The notes beneath the pieces were generated by a model, which saw only the letters and a program-made list of their open reading frames with translations, was not told the origin of the DNA and searched no databases. Below, one piece after another: positions 1-8,085 of a stretch of DNA of 64,000 nt. Numbering within the stretch: position 1 is the stretch's first letter; each line of letters starts with the position of its first letter. Location: assembly GCA_020160955.1 (NCBI GenBank), contig JAIUOX010000007.1:1-64000 (forward strand), read 5' to 3'. The stretch comes from Pseudomonadota bacterium. GTDB lineage: Bacteria; Pseudomonadota; Alphaproteobacteria; Reyranellales; Reyranellaceae. Both the position numbers and the translations under genes were made by a program.

Positions 1-138
1 ATCCCGGCGCTGGTCTACGGCCCGCAGTCCGACGACATCCACGGCTTCGACGAGCGCGTGAACCTGGAATCGATCCGCAAGATCACCCAGTCGACCGCGC
101 TGTTCATCGCCGAGTGGTGCGGGCTGCAGAAGATTTGA
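1..138 (+). CDS. M20-family metallopeptidase, C-terminal fragment
   Basis: The window opens inside this gene; 45 codons run in frame 1 to a TGA. The visible tail reads IPALVYGPQSDDIHGFDERV and ends in a hydrophobic helix (ALFIAEWCGL). This matches the C-terminus of M20 amidohydrolases (ArgE/DapE/carboxypeptidase G2-type), where a His-Gly-x-Asp-Glu segment contributes the last metal or substrate contact. These enzymes hydrolyse amide bonds using two zinc ions. Substrate cannot be inferred from the fragment. A palindromic repeat begins three bases after the stop. Confidence 0.75.
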   Translation: MPALVYGPQSDDIHGFDERVNLESIRKITQSTALFIAEWCGLQKI

Positions 139-141
139 GTG

Positions 142-209
142 AAAGGTCCCTCGCTGCGCTCGGGATGACAAGGAAGAGGCTGTCATCCCGAGCGCAGAGA
201 GGGACCCTT
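142..209. repeat. Dispersed palindromic repeat family A, copy 1
   Basis: An inverted repeat with arms of about 29 bases: AAAGGTCCCTCGCTGCGCTC then GGGATGACA, mirrored as TGTCATCCC and GAGCG..GAGGGACCCTT, around a short AT-richer loop. It fills the gap between the converging M20 and EamA genes and touches the EamA stop codon. Closely similar copies lie at 24912-25000 and 43929-43997. In RNA it would fold into a long hairpin and may act as a bidirectional terminator; that function is inferred. Confidence 0.85.
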
Positions 210-1072
210 CATCTCATCCGCCGCGCGGAGGCGAACAGGCCCGTCGCGACGCCGCCCAGCACGATGACGACGCCGACGAGCCGCAGGCCGCCGACCGGCT
301 CGCCGGTCAGCACCGCCGAGAAGCCCAGCGCGGCGCACGGCACCAGCAGCGAGATCGGCCCGACCTTCGCCGCCGGATAGGTCCGCAGCAGCGTCCCCCA
401 GATCAGGTAGCCCAGCCACATCACCGGCACGGCGGTGTAGAACAGCACGCCCCAGCCGCTGAGCGTCGGGTCGAGCACCGGCGCCAGCAGCGCCCGCGGC
501 CCGTCGAGCACCAGCGCGGCGATGCCGAGCGGCAGCGGCGGCAGCAGGCTCGCCCACACCGTCACCGCGAACATCGACACGCCCCGGGCCGAGCGGAAGA
601 ACAGGTTGCCGGCCGCCCAGGTCAGCGCCGACATCAATGCCAGCGCGACCGCCACGATGCTGATGTTGCCCTCGACCGAGCGGGCAATGACCAGCACGCC
701 CAGCGCCGCGACGGCGAGGCCGAGCCACTGGCCGCGCGTGGCGTGCTCGCGCAGCAGCAGCGCCGCCAGCACGACGGTCAGCGGTCCCTGCAGCTGGACC
801 AGCACCGAGGTCAGGCCGGGCGGCAGGCCGGCCTGCATGGCGAAGAACAGGAAGATGAACTGGCCGGTGAACATGAAGCCGCCGATCCCGGCCAGCGTGC
901 CCCACGGGATCGCCGGGCGCTTCACGAACAGGATCGGCAGCGCGCTCAGGAAGAAGCGCCAGGTGGCGAAGGTGAAGGGCGTGTACTCGTCCAGCCCGAA
1001 CCGGATGACCGTGAAGTTCAGGCCCCACATCGCCACGATGGCGAGCGCGGCGGCGGTATGGAGCGGGCTCAA
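209..1072 (-). CDS. DMT-superfamily EamA transporter
   Basis: The product is 287 residues with about ten hydrophobic segments arranged as two EamA repeats, the usual size and design of drug/metabolite exporters. The N-terminus (ALAIVAMWGLNFTVIRFGL) and the mid-protein stretch with SVLVQLQGPLTVVLA are typical of the family. It is an inner-membrane secondary transporter, probably exporting amino acids or related metabolites; the substrate is not readable. It starts 4 bases after leuD on the same strand, so it is probably co-transcribed with leuC-leuD. That makes a branched-chain amino acid or precursor exporter a reasonable but unproven guess. Confidence 0.88.
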   Translation of the reverse strand: MSPLHTAAALAIVAMWGLNFTVIRFGLDEYTPFTFATWRFFLSALPILFVKRPAIPWGTLAGIGGFMFTGQFIFLFFAMQAGLPPGLTSVLVQLQGPLTVVLAALLLREHATRGQWLGLAVAALGVLVIARSVEGNISIVAVALALMSALTWAAGNLFFRSARGVSMFAVTVWASLLPPLPLGIAALVLDGPRALLAPVLDPTLSGWGVLFYTAVPVMWLGYLIWGTLLRTYPAAKVGPISLLVPCAALGFSAVLTGEPVGGLRLVGVVIVLGGVATGLFASARRMR

Positions 1073-1076
1073 GCGC

Positions 1077-1694
1077 TCACAGCCAGACCCACGGCCGCGC
1101 CGCGCGGTCGGCCGCCTGCCAGGCCTCGATCTCGCCCTTGCGGCTCAAGGTCTGGGCGATGTCGTCGAGCCCGTTCAGCATCGCGTGCTGGCGGCGGGCG
1201 TCGACCTCGAAGGCGATGACGCGCCCCGTGGGCGACACGACCTGGCAGGTCTCGAGGTCGACGGTGATGCGCGCGTTGCCGGGCGAGGCCTTCATCTCGT
1301 CGGCCAGCAGCTGCACCTCGGCCAGCGGCAGCTTCACCGGCAGGATGCCGTTCTGGAAGCAGTTGTTGAAGAAGATGTCGCCGTAGGACGGGGCGATCAC
1401 CGCCTTCACGCCCATGCCGGCCAGCGCCCATACCGCGCCTTCGCGGCTCGAGCCGCAGCCGAAATTGTCGGCCGACAGGATGATCGGCGCGTCGCGGTAC
1501 GGCGCCTGGTTCAGGATGCAGTCCGGGTTCTCGCTGCCATCGGGCAGGCGGCGGATCTGCTCGAAGCAGTAGGGGCCCAGCCCCTGCCGGCCGGTGTTGC
1601 TGACCAGCCGCTCGATGCGGATGATCAGGTCGGTATCGACGTTCTCGCGCATCAGCGGGGCGGCGACGCCGGTCACCTTGGTGAACTTTTCCAT
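1077..1694 (-). CDS. leuD: 3-isopropylmalate dehydratase small subunit
   Basis: LeuD pairs with LeuC to isomerise 2-isopropylmalate to 3-isopropylmalate in leucine synthesis (cytoplasm). The 205-residue length is normal. Visible signatures are the N-terminal ENVDTDLIIRIERL segment and the swivel-domain motif NFGCGSSREGAVWAL near residue 75, plus YGDIFFNNCFQNGILPV. The frame is open far upstream; the ATG at 1694 was chosen because the protein aligns with LeuD from its first residues (MEKFTKVTGVAAPLMRENVD). It lies 14 bases downstream of leuC. Confidence 0.96.
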   Translation of the reverse strand: MEKFTKVTGVAAPLMRENVDTDLIIRIERLVSNTGRQGLGPYCFEQIRRLPDGSENPDCILNQAPYRDAPIILSADNFGCGSSREGAVWALAGMGVKAVIAPSYGDIFFNNCFQNGILPVKLPLAEVQLLADEMKASPGNARITVDLETCQVVSPTGRVIAFEVDARRQHAMLNGLDDIAQTLSRKGEIEAWQAADRAARPWVWL

Positions 1695-1708
1695 GGCGGC
1701 CTCCCGTC

Positions 1709-3103
1709 CTACAGCTTTCTCACGTCGGCGATGGCGCCCTTGATCGCCGCCGCGGCGGCCATCGCCGGGCTGGCAAGGTGGGTGCGGGCACCCGGTCCCT
1801 GGCGGCCGACGAAGTTGCGGTTCGAGGTCGAGACGCTGCGCTGGCCCGGCCCGACGCGCTCGCCGTTCGAGGCGATGCACATCGAGCAGCCCGGCTCGCG
1901 CCACTCGAAGCCGGCGTCGCGGAACACGCGGTCCAGCCCCTCGGCCTCGGCCTGCTTCTTCACGCGTTCCGAGCCCGGCACGATCCACGCCGTGACGTGC
2001 GGCGCCTTGTGCCGGCCCTTCGCCACCTCGGCGGCGGCACGCAGGTCGCTGAGCCGGCTGTTGGTGCACGAGCCGATGAACACCCAGTCGACCTTCGTGC
2101 CCTCGATCGGCTGGCCGGGCTCCAGCCCCTGGTAGTGCAACGCCGCGCGCCACGCCTCGCGCTTGTCCTCCGGCCCCGTCTCTGGATCGGGGATCGCGCG
2201 GTCGACGGCGATCACGTGCTCGGGGCTGGTGCCCCAGGTGATCTGCGGCGCGACCCGCGCCATGTCGACCGTGTGCTCGCGGTCGAATTCGGCGTCGGGA
2301 TCGGACGGCAGCGTCTTCCAGTGCGCGACGGCGTGGTCCCACAGCGCGCCCTTGGGCGCGTAGTCGCGACTGTGCAGGTAGTCGTAGGTGACGTCGTCGG
2401 GCGCCACCATGCCCATGCGCGCTCCCATCTCGATGGTGAGGTTGCACAGCGTCAGCCTTCCCTCGGCCGACAGCGCGCGCACCGCCGAGCCGGCGTACTC
2501 GACGGCGTAGCCGGTACCGGCGGCGGTGCCCAGTTCGCCGATCAGGTGGAGGATCATGTCCTTGGGCGTGACGCCCGGCGCCAGCGGTCCCTCGAAGAAG
2601 ACGCGCATGCGCTTGGGCTTGCGCTGGACCAGCGTCTGGGTCGCCAGCACGTGGCCCAGCTCCGACGCGCCGATGCCGAAGGCCAGCGCGCCCATGCCGC
2701 CGTGCGTGCAGGTGTGGCTGTCGCCGCACACCAGCGTCGTGCCGGGCAGCGTCAGGCCCTGCTCGGGGCCGACGACGTGCACGATGCCGTTGCCGTCCTG
2801 GCCGATGTCGAACAGCCGGATGCCGGTTCGGGCGGCGTTGGCGCGCAGGTCGCGCAACAGCGGCGCGCCCGGCGCGAAGGTCTCCTCGGTGCGGCCGGGC
2901 ATGGTCGAGATCGCGTGGTCGGGCGTCGCGGCGACCAGGTTCGGGTGCGGCGGCACGTAGCCGTTCTCCAGCGACTCGCGCAGCGCGCGGGCCCCCGACA
3001 GGTCGTGCAGCAGCACGCGGTCGATGTGCAGCAGCACGAAGCCGTTGCCGAGATCCGAAACGACGTGGCTGTCCCAGATCTTGTCGAACAGCGTCTTGGC
3101 CAT
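1709..3103 (-). CDS. leuC: 3-isopropylmalate dehydratase large subunit
   Basis: LeuC is the aconitase-like catalytic subunit carrying the [4Fe-4S] cluster. The 464-residue protein has the three expected cluster ligands: Cys346 in GSCTNSR and Cys406/Cys409 in PGCSMCIAS. It also has the family segment VCGDSHTCTHGGMGALAFGI near residue 126. The start is the ATG giving MAKTLFDKIWDSHVV, as in most LeuC proteins, although the frame stays open 62 codons further. It forms an operon with leuD and probably the EamA gene; a TPR gene lies 28 bases upstream on the same strand. Confidence 0.97.
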   Translation of the reverse strand: MAKTLFDKIWDSHVVSDLGNGFVLLHIDRVLLHDLSGARALRESLENGYVPPHPNLVAATPDHAISTMPGRTEETFAPGAPLLRDLRANAARTGIRLFDIGQDGNGIVHVVGPEQGLTLPGTTLVCGDSHTCTHGGMGALAFGIGASELGHVLATQTLVQRKPKRMRVFFEGPLAPGVTPKDMILHLIGELGTAAGTGYAVEYAGSAVRALSAEGRLTLCNLTIEMGARMGMVAPDDVTYDYLHSRDYAPKGALWDHAVAHWKTLPSDPDAEFDREHTVDMARVAPQITWGTSPEHVIAVDRAIPDPETGPEDKREAWRAALHYQGLEPGQPIEGTKVDWVFIGSCTNSRLSDLRAAAEVAKGRHKAPHVTAWIVPGSERVKKQAEAEGLDRVFRDAGFEWREPGCSMCIASNGERVGPGQRSVSTSNRNFVGRQGPGARTHLASPAMAAAAAIKGAIADVRKL

Positions 3104-3131
3104 GGTGCTTTTCCTCCGCGCGGGAGGGATA

Positions 3132-4361
3132 TCAGCACCTCGCGAGGAAACCTGCCAGCGTTGTCGCGTCGTCGCGGTCCCGGACCTCGAAAGACGCATA
3201 CCAGGACGACGGCCCGTTCCGCAGTCCGAGCAGCAGGTTGTCGGCGTCGGAGCGCAGCAGCAGCGTCGGCTTGCCGAGCGCGGCGGCACGATGCGTCGCG
3301 GCGACGTCGTCGCCGACCACGGCCCGGCAGGACTCGACCTGGGCGGGGTCGCGCTCGACCGCGAGCCCGTCGGGAGACGGTACGGTGGTGAACCAGCCGA
3401 TGCGGTCGCCCGCGCCCGCCGCCGGCTTCAGCGCGGGTGGCGGCGGCAGCGCCAGCGGCGACCAGCCGAGCAGGAAGGGCAGGCTGCGCAGCGGCACGGC
3501 GGCCACGAAGTCGTCGAGCGCCGCGCCGCGCGCGATCGTCGGCACCGCCAGCCAGGCCGCGGCACGCGGCCCGGCCTGCACGGCGCAATCGACGCCGTCG
3601 AGCCCGCGCGCCAGCATCAGCGTGTCGCGCACGGCGGCCTCGCCGTCGATCTCGGGCTGCTCGGGGTAGACCAGCAGGCGGCCGATCGCCAACGGCTCGC
3701 CCTGCCAGCGCGGCAAGTCGGGTGCGTAGCGCTCGGCGGCCGAGTCGAGGCGCGCCTCGTAGTCGGGCAGGCCGCGCAGCCAGTCGTCCTGGGCCAGCAG
3801 CAGCGCGGCCCGGCGCAGCCGCAGCACCGCGTCCTCCGGCCGGCTGGTCAGCGCCATGTCGAGATCGGCCAGCGCGCCCATCGTGTCGCCGCGCGCCGCG
3901 GCCAGCGCCGCGCGCGCCGACAGCGCCGGCGCGAGGCGATGGTCGATCGCCAGCGCCTCGTCGTAGGCGGCCCCGGCGGCGTCCAGTTGGCCCAGCGCCT
4001 CGAGGCAGCGCCCGCGATTGTAGAGGATCGCCGCGTCGCCGGGCTTCAGCTTGCCCGCGCGGTCGAGGAAGAACAGCGCCTCGGCATGGGCCCCCAGCAT
4101 CATCAGGCAGCCGGCGGCATTGACCTGCGCGGCGGCATCGCGCGGCAGGAAGCGCGCGCCGCGTTCGAGCGGCTCGCGGGCGTCGGCGAAGCGGCCGAGC
4201 TTCAGCCGCGCCTGGCCGAGCAGGGCCTGGACCTGGCCGGCGTTCGGCTGGGCCTCGGCGATCGACGACAGCAACCGCTCCGCGGTCGCGAAGTCGCCGC
4301 CGGCCGCGGCCTGCATCGCGTCGCGACCCATGTTCTGGATCTGGAGATTGGTGAGCGCCAC
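3132..4361 (-). CDS. TPR protein with glycosyltransferase-like C-terminus
   Basis: A 409-residue protein that probably starts at GTG. Residues 1-210 are tandem tetratricopeptide repeats (for example AGLLGQ-type turns, GRFADAREPLERGARFLP, GQLDAAGAAYDEALAIDHRLAP). The C-terminal half resembles the GT9/heptosyltransferase-like domain often fused to TPRs: LLVYPEQPEIDGEAAVRDTL near 229 and HRAAALGKPTLLLRSDADNLL near 360, the place where such enzymes read ALGKPVWVLLP. No clear nucleotide-sugar signature is retained, so the domain may be degenerate. It has no signal peptide. It lies directly upstream of leuC on the same strand, with no obvious functional link. Confidence 0.75.
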   Translation of the reverse strand: MALTNLQIQNMGRDAMQAAAGGDFATAERLLSSIAEAQPNAGQVQALLGQARLKLGRFADAREPLERGARFLPRDAAAQVNAAGCLMMLGAHAEALFFLDRAGKLKPGDAAILYNRGRCLEALGQLDAAGAAYDEALAIDHRLAPALSARAALAAARGDTMGALADLDMALTSRPEDAVLRLRRAALLLAQDDWLRGLPDYEARLDSAAERYAPDLPRWQGEPLAIGRLLVYPEQPEIDGEAAVRDTLMLARGLDGVDCAVQAGPRAAAWLAVPTIARGAALDDFVAAVPLRSLPFLLGWSPLALPPPPALKPAAGAGDRIGWFTTVPSPDGLAVERDPAQVESCRAVVGDDVAATHRAAALGKPTLLLRSDADNLLLGLRNGPSSWYASFEVRDRDDATTLAGFLARC

Positions 4362-4498
4362 GTGCGGCGTCTAACACGCGCGGCGCCGAAAGAAAAAGCC
4401 GGCGGTCGACAAGGGAGGCTGGAGGTCGACCGCCGGCAGGGATCCGGAGGGGTATGGGGCCCGGGCAGGGTAGGCCGGGCCGGCTCCGGAAAGGGAGA

Positions 4499-4708
4499 TC
4501 AGTCGCGCCAGAACGGCTTGTTGGCCTCGAACTGGACCTGCGATTCGCTCAGCCCGAGGTCGCGCAGGGCACGGTGGTCGAGCTTGGTCATCTCGGCGCG
4601 CTCGCGGGCCCGGCGGCGCCAGGTCTCGACCAGCCGGAACGCGGCGGCGAACGGGGCCGCGGCCAGCGGCGCGGCGACGGGACTGCGGTGAAGGGAAAGG
4701 TCGACCAT
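4499..4708 (-). CDS. DUF1127 small protein
   Basis: A 69-residue basic protein whose C-terminal half carries the DUF1127 (YjiS-like) core: RRRARERAEMTKLDHRALRD, LGLSESQVQFEANKPFW. Small proteins of this family are known in alphaproteobacteria as RNA-binding or regulatory factors in phosphate, carbon and stress responses; the role here is inferred. A GGGGAG ribosome binding site precedes the ATG. It is divergent from the LysR-type gene at 4828, and an inverted repeat sits between them. Confidence 0.85.
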   Translation of the reverse strand: MVDLSLHRSPVAAPLAAAPFAAAFRLVETWRRRARERAEMTKLDHRALRDLGLSESQVQFEANKPFWRD

Positions 4709-4773
4709 GGGATGTCTCCCCGAGAGGTGGTGAACGATGTCTGTGCTGGAAGTGGACCTCGAGGGGGTGCTTT

Positions 4774-4789
4774 ACAAACAACCGTTTGT
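4774..4789. promoter_or_regulatory. Inverted repeat, candidate operator between DUF1127 and gcvA-like gene
   Basis: ACAAAC-AACC-GTTTGT is a perfect 6-bp-arm palindrome in an AT-rich stretch of the 119-bp divergent intergenic region, and it has the T-N11-A spacing favoured by LysR-type regulators. The position suits control of both divergent genes by the adjacent regulator. The function is inferred from position and symmetry only. Confidence 0.4.
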
Positions 4790-4827
4790 CCTGTTTTGAT
4801 AAGTATTGCTCATGTGAAGGGACTGCC

Positions 4828-5712
4828 ATGAAGCGAACCCTGCCGCCGTTGAACGGACTGCGCGCCTTCGAAGCGGCCGCGCGTCACATGAGTTTCACCG
4901 ATGCCGCCGAGGAACTGTCGGTGACCCAGGCCGCGATCAGCCACCAGGTGCGCGGGCTCGAGCAACGTCTCGGATTAAAATTGTTCGTGCGCCGCAATCG
5001 CTCGCTGCTGCTCTCGGAGGCGGGCCAGGCCTACCTGCCGACGGTGCGCGCCGCGTTCGACCAGCTGAGCGAGGCGACGGAGAAGCTGCTGCAGAAGGAT
5101 CGCGGCGGCCATCTCACGGTGACCACGACCTCGTCGTTCGCGGTGAAGTGGCTGGTGCCGCGGCTCGGCGGCTTCCAGCGGCTGCATCCCGAGATCGACG
5201 TGCGCGTCTCGACCGGCACCGGCCTCGTCGACTTCGGCCGCGAGGACGTCGATATCGGCATCCGCTACGGCCGTGGCCACTGGCCGGCGCTGACCTCCGA
5301 GCGGCTGGTCAGCGAGGACATCATGCCGGTCTGCGCGCCGTCGCTGGTCAAGGGGCCGAACGGCCTGAAGAGGCCGGCCGATCTCAAGCGCTTCAACCTG
5401 CTGCACATCGGGCCGTTTCCCGACGACTGGCAGGTCTGGCTGACCGCGGCCGGCGTGAAGGGCGTCGACTTCTCGCGCGGCGTCTCGTTCGACTTCGCGC
5501 TGGCCGCCTACCAGGCCGCGATGGACGGGCTGGGCGTCGCGCTCGGCCGCCACGCGCTGGTGGCGCCCGACCTCGAGGCCGGCCGGCTGGTCGTGCCGTT
5601 CGATTTCAAGATGTCGTCCGAGGCGGCCTACTACCTCGTCTATCCGGCCGAGGCGATCCGCCGCCGCAAGATCAAGGCCTTCCGCGACTGGATCGTCACC
5701 CTGGCCGGCTGA
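4828..5712 (+). CDS. LysR-family transcriptional regulator, GcvA type
   Basis: A 294-residue DNA-binding regulator. The N-terminal winged helix-turn-helix reads LNGLRAFEAAARHMSFTDAA then ELSVTQAAISHQVRGLE (residues 7-45), the GcvA subgroup signature. The rest is a LysR substrate-binding fold (TVTTTSSFAVKWLVPRLGGF; YGRGHWPAL; AYQAAMDGLGVALGR). The ATG at 4828 gives the standard MKRTLPPLNGLRAF start; an upstream in-frame ATG at 4786 is less likely. Its target is unknown. The divergent DUF1127 gene and the downstream LLM oxidoreductase are the natural candidates. Confidence 0.92.
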   Translation: MKRTLPPLNGLRAFEAAARHMSFTDAAEELSVTQAAISHQVRGLEQRLGLKLFVRRNRSLLLSEAGQAYLPTVRAAFDQLSEATEKLLQKDRGGHLTVTTTSSFAVKWLVPRLGGFQRLHPEIDVRVSTGTGLVDFGREDVDIGIRYGRGHWPALTSERLVSEDIMPVCAPSLVKGPNGLKRPADLKRFNLLHIGPFPDDWQVWLTAAGVKGVDFSRGVSFDFALAAYQAAMDGLGVALGRHALVAPDLEAGRLVVPFDFKMSSEAAYYLVYPAEAIRRRKIKAFRDWIVTLAG

Positions 5713-5714
5713 TC

Positions 5715-5730
5715 ATTTGCATTTACAAAT
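5715..5730. promoter_or_regulatory. AT-rich inverted repeat after gcvA-like gene
   Basis: ATTTG-CATTTA-CAAAT, with 5-bp arms and a T-N11-A layout, starts two bases after the LysR gene's stop and directly precedes repeat B1. It is conspicuously AT-rich for this neighbourhood. It could be an operator for the LLM gene or part of a terminator. There is no further support. Confidence 0.25.
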
Positions 5731-5864
5731 TTCCTCCCCATGCGTCAGCATGGGGAGGTGTCGGCGTCTTCGCCGACGGAGGGGTCATGGGCAACCGTCG
5801 GGCTGCCCTTGACCCCTCCGTCCGCTGCGCGGACACCTCCCCGCGCTCGCGCGCAGGGAGGAAA
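5731..5864. repeat. Dispersed palindromic repeat family B, copy 1
   Basis: A mosaic of nested hairpins. An outer hairpin CCTCCCCATGC..GCATGGGGAGG is followed by a long inverted repeat (GGTGTCGGCG..GGAGGGGTC mirrored by GACCCCTCCG..GGACACC) and a closing CCCCGCGC..GCGCAGGGAGG module. The second copy is at 12744-12864. It fills the gap between the LysR gene and the LLM gene, whose ribosome binding site lies just beyond. No open frame within it looks coding. Confidence 0.85.
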
Positions 5865-5889
5865 GAAAAATGAACGAGGGAGGACCGCC

Positions 5890-6945
5890 ATGAAGTTCGG
5901 GTACTTCACGCTGAGCGACAACCGCTATCCCGGCAACACGCGTTCGGCCGAGGATTTCATCAGGGACATCTACGCCGAGGCGCTGTGGGCCGAGAAGGTC
6001 GGGCTGAACTCGGCGTGGATCGGCGAGCACCACTTCAACCTGCTGGGCGTCAACGCCTCGCCGCTGGCGATCCTCGCCCAGCTGGCCGGTGCGACCACGA
6101 AGCTGCGGCTCGCCCCAGCGGTGACGCTGCTGCCGGTCCACCACCCGCTGCATGTCGCCGAGGAGTGGGCGACGCTCGACCTGCTGTCGGGCGGGCGCGT
6201 CGACTTCGCCGCCGGCCGCGGCTACGACCGCAAGGAGTACGAGCCGTTCCAGGCGCCGTTCGAGCACTCGTCCGAGCTGTTCGCGGAGGGGCTGGAGATC
6301 CTGTGGCGGGCGTGGACCGAGCCCGGCAAGTGGTCGCACAAGGGCCGCTTCTACGAGTTCAAGGACGTCGAGATCCGGCCGAGGCCGCTGCAGAACCCGC
6401 TGCGCCCCTACGTCGCCTGCTTCTCGCGGCCGTCGATGGAACTCGCCGCGAGGAACGACTGGAACGTGATCTACGCGCCGTTCGCGGCCGCCATGGTCTA
6501 CGGCTCGCTGACCGACGCGGTGCGCGTCTACCGCGAGACCTGCGAGACCTCCTTCAAGCGGCCGATGCGCAACGCCATGTGCTCCTACTTCGTGCACATC
6601 GCCTCGACTCCGGAGGAGGAGCGCTACGGCAAGGAAGCGCTGGTGCGCTATTTCCAGGACGCGCTGGTCGCCGCCTTCCCGTCGTCGTCGGGGGAGAACG
6701 TGCCGCCGACCTACAAGTACTTCGTCGAGATCGTGAACATCCTGCGCGACATGCGGCCGGAGAAGCTGACCGACAAGTCGATCCTCTGCGGCAGCCCGCA
6801 GCACATCATCGACACGCTGAAGACCGTCGAGGCGGCGGGTGTCGCCGAGGTCATCCTCTACTTCAACTACGGCCAGAAGCCGCACGCGATGGTGAAGGAG
6901 CAGATGGAGCGCTTCATGAAGGAGGTCGCGCCGGCCTTCGCGTAG
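5890..6945 (+). CDS. LLM-class flavin-dependent oxidoreductase
   Basis: A 351-residue luciferase-like monooxygenase, expected to use reduced FMN/F420-type flavin and O2 to oxidise an organic substrate. Family features are the N-terminal strand MKFGYFTLSDN, the AWIGEHHFNLLGVNASPLAI motif near residue 42, LRLAPAVTLLPVHHPLHVAE, and RVDFAAGRGYDRKEY. The ATG at 5890 follows a GGGAGGA ribosome binding site; the frame is open upstream only through the repeat. A MarR regulator starts 10 bases downstream, which suggests it is regulated by, or co-transcribed with, that gene. The substrate is unknown. Confidence 0.92.
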   Translation: MKFGYFTLSDNRYPGNTRSAEDFIRDIYAEALWAEKVGLNSAWIGEHHFNLLGVNASPLAILAQLAGATTKLRLAPAVTLLPVHHPLHVAEEWATLDLLSGGRVDFAAGRGYDRKEYEPFQAPFEHSSELFAEGLEILWRAWTEPGKWSHKGRFYEFKDVEIRPRPLQNPLRPYVACFSRPSMELAARNDWNVIYAPFAAAMVYGSLTDAVRVYRETCETSFKRPMRNAMCSYFVHIASTPEEERYGKEALVRYFQDALVAAFPSSSGENVPPTYKYFVEIVNILRDMRPEKLTDKSILCGSPQHIIDTLKTVEAAGVAEVILYFNYGQKPHAMVKEQMERFMKEVAPAFA

Positions 6946-6955
6946 GGGGATGGGC

Positions 6956-7390
6956 ATGGGACCGCTCGACGCCTACCTGCCGTACCTCCTGAACCGCGCC
7001 GGCGCGCGGCTCGCGGCGGCCTTCGAGAAGGACGTGCGGCCGCTGGGCGCGTCGTTGCAGGCGTGGCGCGTGCTGGCGGCGCTGCGCGAGCGCGACGGGC
7101 GGCGCATGGGCGACCTGTCGGAGACCACGGCGATCGAGGTCTCGACGCTGACCCGGCTGGTCGACGGCATGGAGCGGCGGCGGCTGGTGAAGCGGCAACG
7201 CGATCCCGCCGACGCGCGCGTCGTGCTGTTGCACGTCGCGCCGGCCGGGCGGCGCCTGACCGCGCGGCTGCTGCCGATCGCCGAGCGCTACGAGCGCACC
7301 GCGCTGGCCGGCTTCACGCCGCGCGAGGCCGAGACGCTGCGCCAGGCGCTGCGCCGGCTCTACGCCAACATGGACCGGCTGCCCCGCTAG
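6956..7390 (+). CDS. MarR-family transcriptional regulator
   Basis: A 144-residue winged-helix repressor: helices ASLQAWRVLAALRERDGRRM, then the recognition region LSETTAIEVSTLTRLVDGME and the wing RQRDPADARVVLLHVAPAG. The second of two close ATGs was taken because AGGGGGA then lies at usable spacing; ATG 6950 would add two residues. MarR proteins bind palindromes as dimers and release on binding aromatic ligands. A perfect TTGCGAA-N3-TTCGCAA palindrome lies 45 bases beyond its stop, in front of the next gene. It probably autoregulates the LLM-marR unit or controls the FMN protein downstream. Confidence 0.9.
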   Translation: MGPLDAYLPYLLNRAGARLAAAFEKDVRPLGASLQAWRVLAALRERDGRRMGDLSETTAIEVSTLTRLVDGMERRRLVKRQRDPADARVVLLHVAPAGRRLTARLLPIAERYERTALAGFTPREAETLRQALRRLYANMDRLPR

Positions 7391-7434
7391 TTGCGCGGCC
7401 CAGTTGCGCCGCGCCCCGGAAGCGGCGACAGTAG

Positions 7435-7451
7435 TTGCGAACCATTCGCAA
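7435..7451. promoter_or_regulatory. Perfect palindrome TTGCGAA-N3-TTCGCAA, probable repressor operator
   Basis: The 17-bp sequence TTGCGAACCATTCGCAA has two perfect 7-bp arms. It abuts the AAGGAG ribosome binding site of the gene at 7462, so a bound repressor would block the promoter start or initiation. The size and symmetry fit a MarR- or HxlR-type dimer. The MarR gene directly upstream is the likely binder. No second copy was found by eye upstream of the LLM gene. Confidence 0.55.
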
Positions 7452-7461
7452 AGGAGCCGTC

Positions 7462-8085
7462 ATGGCCCGCCTGACCTCGCTCGCCGACCTGCGCCGCGTC
7501 ATCGGCGACCCCAAGCCGACGACCAAGGCCAAGATCCTCGACGCGCTCGACGAGCAGTCGATCGAGTTCCTCAAGCGCTGCCCGTTCGCGCTGCTGGCCA
7601 CCACCGCGGCCGACGGCACCGTCGAGGTGTCGCCCAAGGGCGACGAGCCGGGCTTCATCCGGGTCGAGGACCCGCGGACGGTGGTGATCCCGGAGCGGGT
7701 CGGCAACAACCTCGCCTTCGGCCTGACCAACATCCTGGCCAACGGCCGGGTCGGCCTGATCGGCCTCGTGCCGGCGACCGGCGAGACGCTGCGCATCTCC
7801 GGCACCGCCGAGGTCTACGACGACCCGGAGCTGGTGGCGTCGCTGTCCTCGATGGGCAAGCCGGCGCTGCTGGCGACGCGGGTGCGCATCCAGCACTGCT
7901 ACTTCCACTGCGCCCGTTCGGTGGTGCGGGCGAAGCTGTGGGACCCCAAGGCCTGGCCGGCCCCCGGCCGCGTCTCGTTCGGCCGCATTATCGCCCCGCG
8001 CGTCGGCGGCGACGCGGCGCTGGCCGAGCAGATCGATGCCGGCGTCGCCGGCGCCTACACGACGCGCCTTTGGAGCAACACCTAG
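7462..8085 (+). CDS. Pyridoxamine 5'-phosphate oxidase-like FMN-binding protein
   Basis: A 207-residue split-beta-barrel flavoprotein of the MSMEG_1061/PPOX-like group. The sequence shows CPFALLATTAADGTVEVSPK, GDEPGFIRVEDPRTVVIPER, NNLAFGLTNILANGRVGLI and a C-terminal RIQHCYFHCARSVVRAKLW. Such proteins bind FMN or F420 and reduce or protect against small electrophiles; the substrate is not evident. The start ATG follows AAGGAG with 5 bases spacing. Its last four bases overlap the end of the convergent NYN gene. Confidence 0.88.
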   Translation: MARLTSLADLRRVIGDPKPTTKAKILDALDEQSIEFLKRCPFALLATTAADGTVEVSPKGDEPGFIRVEDPRTVVIPERVGNNLAFGLTNILANGRVGLIGLVPATGETLRISGTAEVYDDPELVASLSSMGKPALLATRVRIQHCYFHCARSVVRAKLWDPKAWPAPGRVSFGRIIAPRVGGDAALAEQIDAGVAGAYTTRLWSNT

